Origin: Streptosporangiaceae bacterium
GTDB lineage: Bacteria; Actinomycetota; Actinomycetes; Streptosporangiales; Streptosporangiaceae
NCBI GenBank assembly: GCA_030040475.1
Contig: JASHTQ010000570.1
Coordinates: 1 to 31,454 of the forward strand
Length of the DNA stretch: 31,454 nt
Direction: 5' to 3'
In this document: positions 31,432 to 31,454 of the stretch, one piece after another
Layout: every line of letters starts with the position of its first letter
Numbering within the stretch: position 1 is the stretch's first letter
Position numbers and translations under genes: made by a program
The notes under the pieces: generated by a model
Database searches by the model: none
What the model saw: the letters and a program-made list of their open reading frames with translations, nothing else
What the model was told of the DNA's origin: nothing

Positions 31432-31454
31432 TTCAGTCTGGGCATTTCGGGCCG

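Noticed and set aside
1..31454. Mobile element or phage island
   Set aside because: No transposase, integrase, terminal repeats or tRNA-linked att site found, and base composition of the coding regions is even.

Overview
The window looks like chromosomal DNA of a GC-rich actinomycete. Nearly every real gene has strong G/C third positions, and GTG starts are common. The predicted proteins include a probable F420-dependent luciferase-like oxidoreductase, a LytR-CpsA-Psr cell-wall ligase, lipoproteins with classical lipoboxes, and ABC importers that lack their own ATPase. The genus cannot be settled from this sequence. I see no rRNA, tRNA, CRISPR array, transposase or phage gene.

Layout. 1-2021: the 3' end of a secreted cysteine-paired repeat protein meets a two-TM coiled-coil membrane protein tail to tail; their stop codons interlock in one CTAG. 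2513-4097: a histidine phosphatase overlaps an EamA exporter. 4091-4150: a perfect 15-bp tandem array carries stop codons for both convergent neighbours. 4139-7451: an LCP cell-wall ligase and a membrane-anchored protein with a cell-wall-binding-repeat-like segment. 7837-11006: a prolyl oligopeptidase is divergent from an acetylpolyamine amidohydrolase-type deacetylase. 11229-15885: a peptide/nickel-type ABC operon (binding lipoprotein, two permeases, no ATPase) ends in an HExxH protein. 16017-19955: a succinate-semialdehyde-type dehydrogenase, a small lipoprotein with a Gly-Gly-Ser tail, and a secreted delta-60 repeat protein. 20005-22881: an LLM oxidoreductase is divergent from a TauD/TfdA-like protein whose metal-binding HxD motif reads HxG; a GNAT acetyltransferase follows. 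22886-24640: an APC amino-acid permease. 24831-30495: a sugar locus with a PfkB kinase, a divergent GH4 glycosidase, and a sugar ABC importer (binding lipoprotein plus two permeases, no ATPase). 30619-31431: a SAM methyltransferase.

How the genes fit together. The sugar locus is the clearest functional unit: import, then phosphorylation by PfkB, then NAD/metal-dependent glycosidic cleavage by GH4, probably under a repressor that binds a perfect inverted repeat just upstream of the binding-protein gene. A related GAAAAGTC motif occurs twice upstream of the APC permease. The peptide importer, prolyl oligopeptidase, deacetylase and HExxH protein could form a peptide/amine scavenging neighbourhood, but that is inference.

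Most unusual item. The TauD/TfdA-family protein at 21227-22012 keeps the distal His and the 2-oxoglutarate Arg but has Gly in place of the metal-binding Asp. This substitution is known from Fe(II)/2-oxoglutarate halogenases in other branches of the superfamily. The gene has its own strong promoter and ribosome-binding site, so it appears to be expressed rather than decaying.
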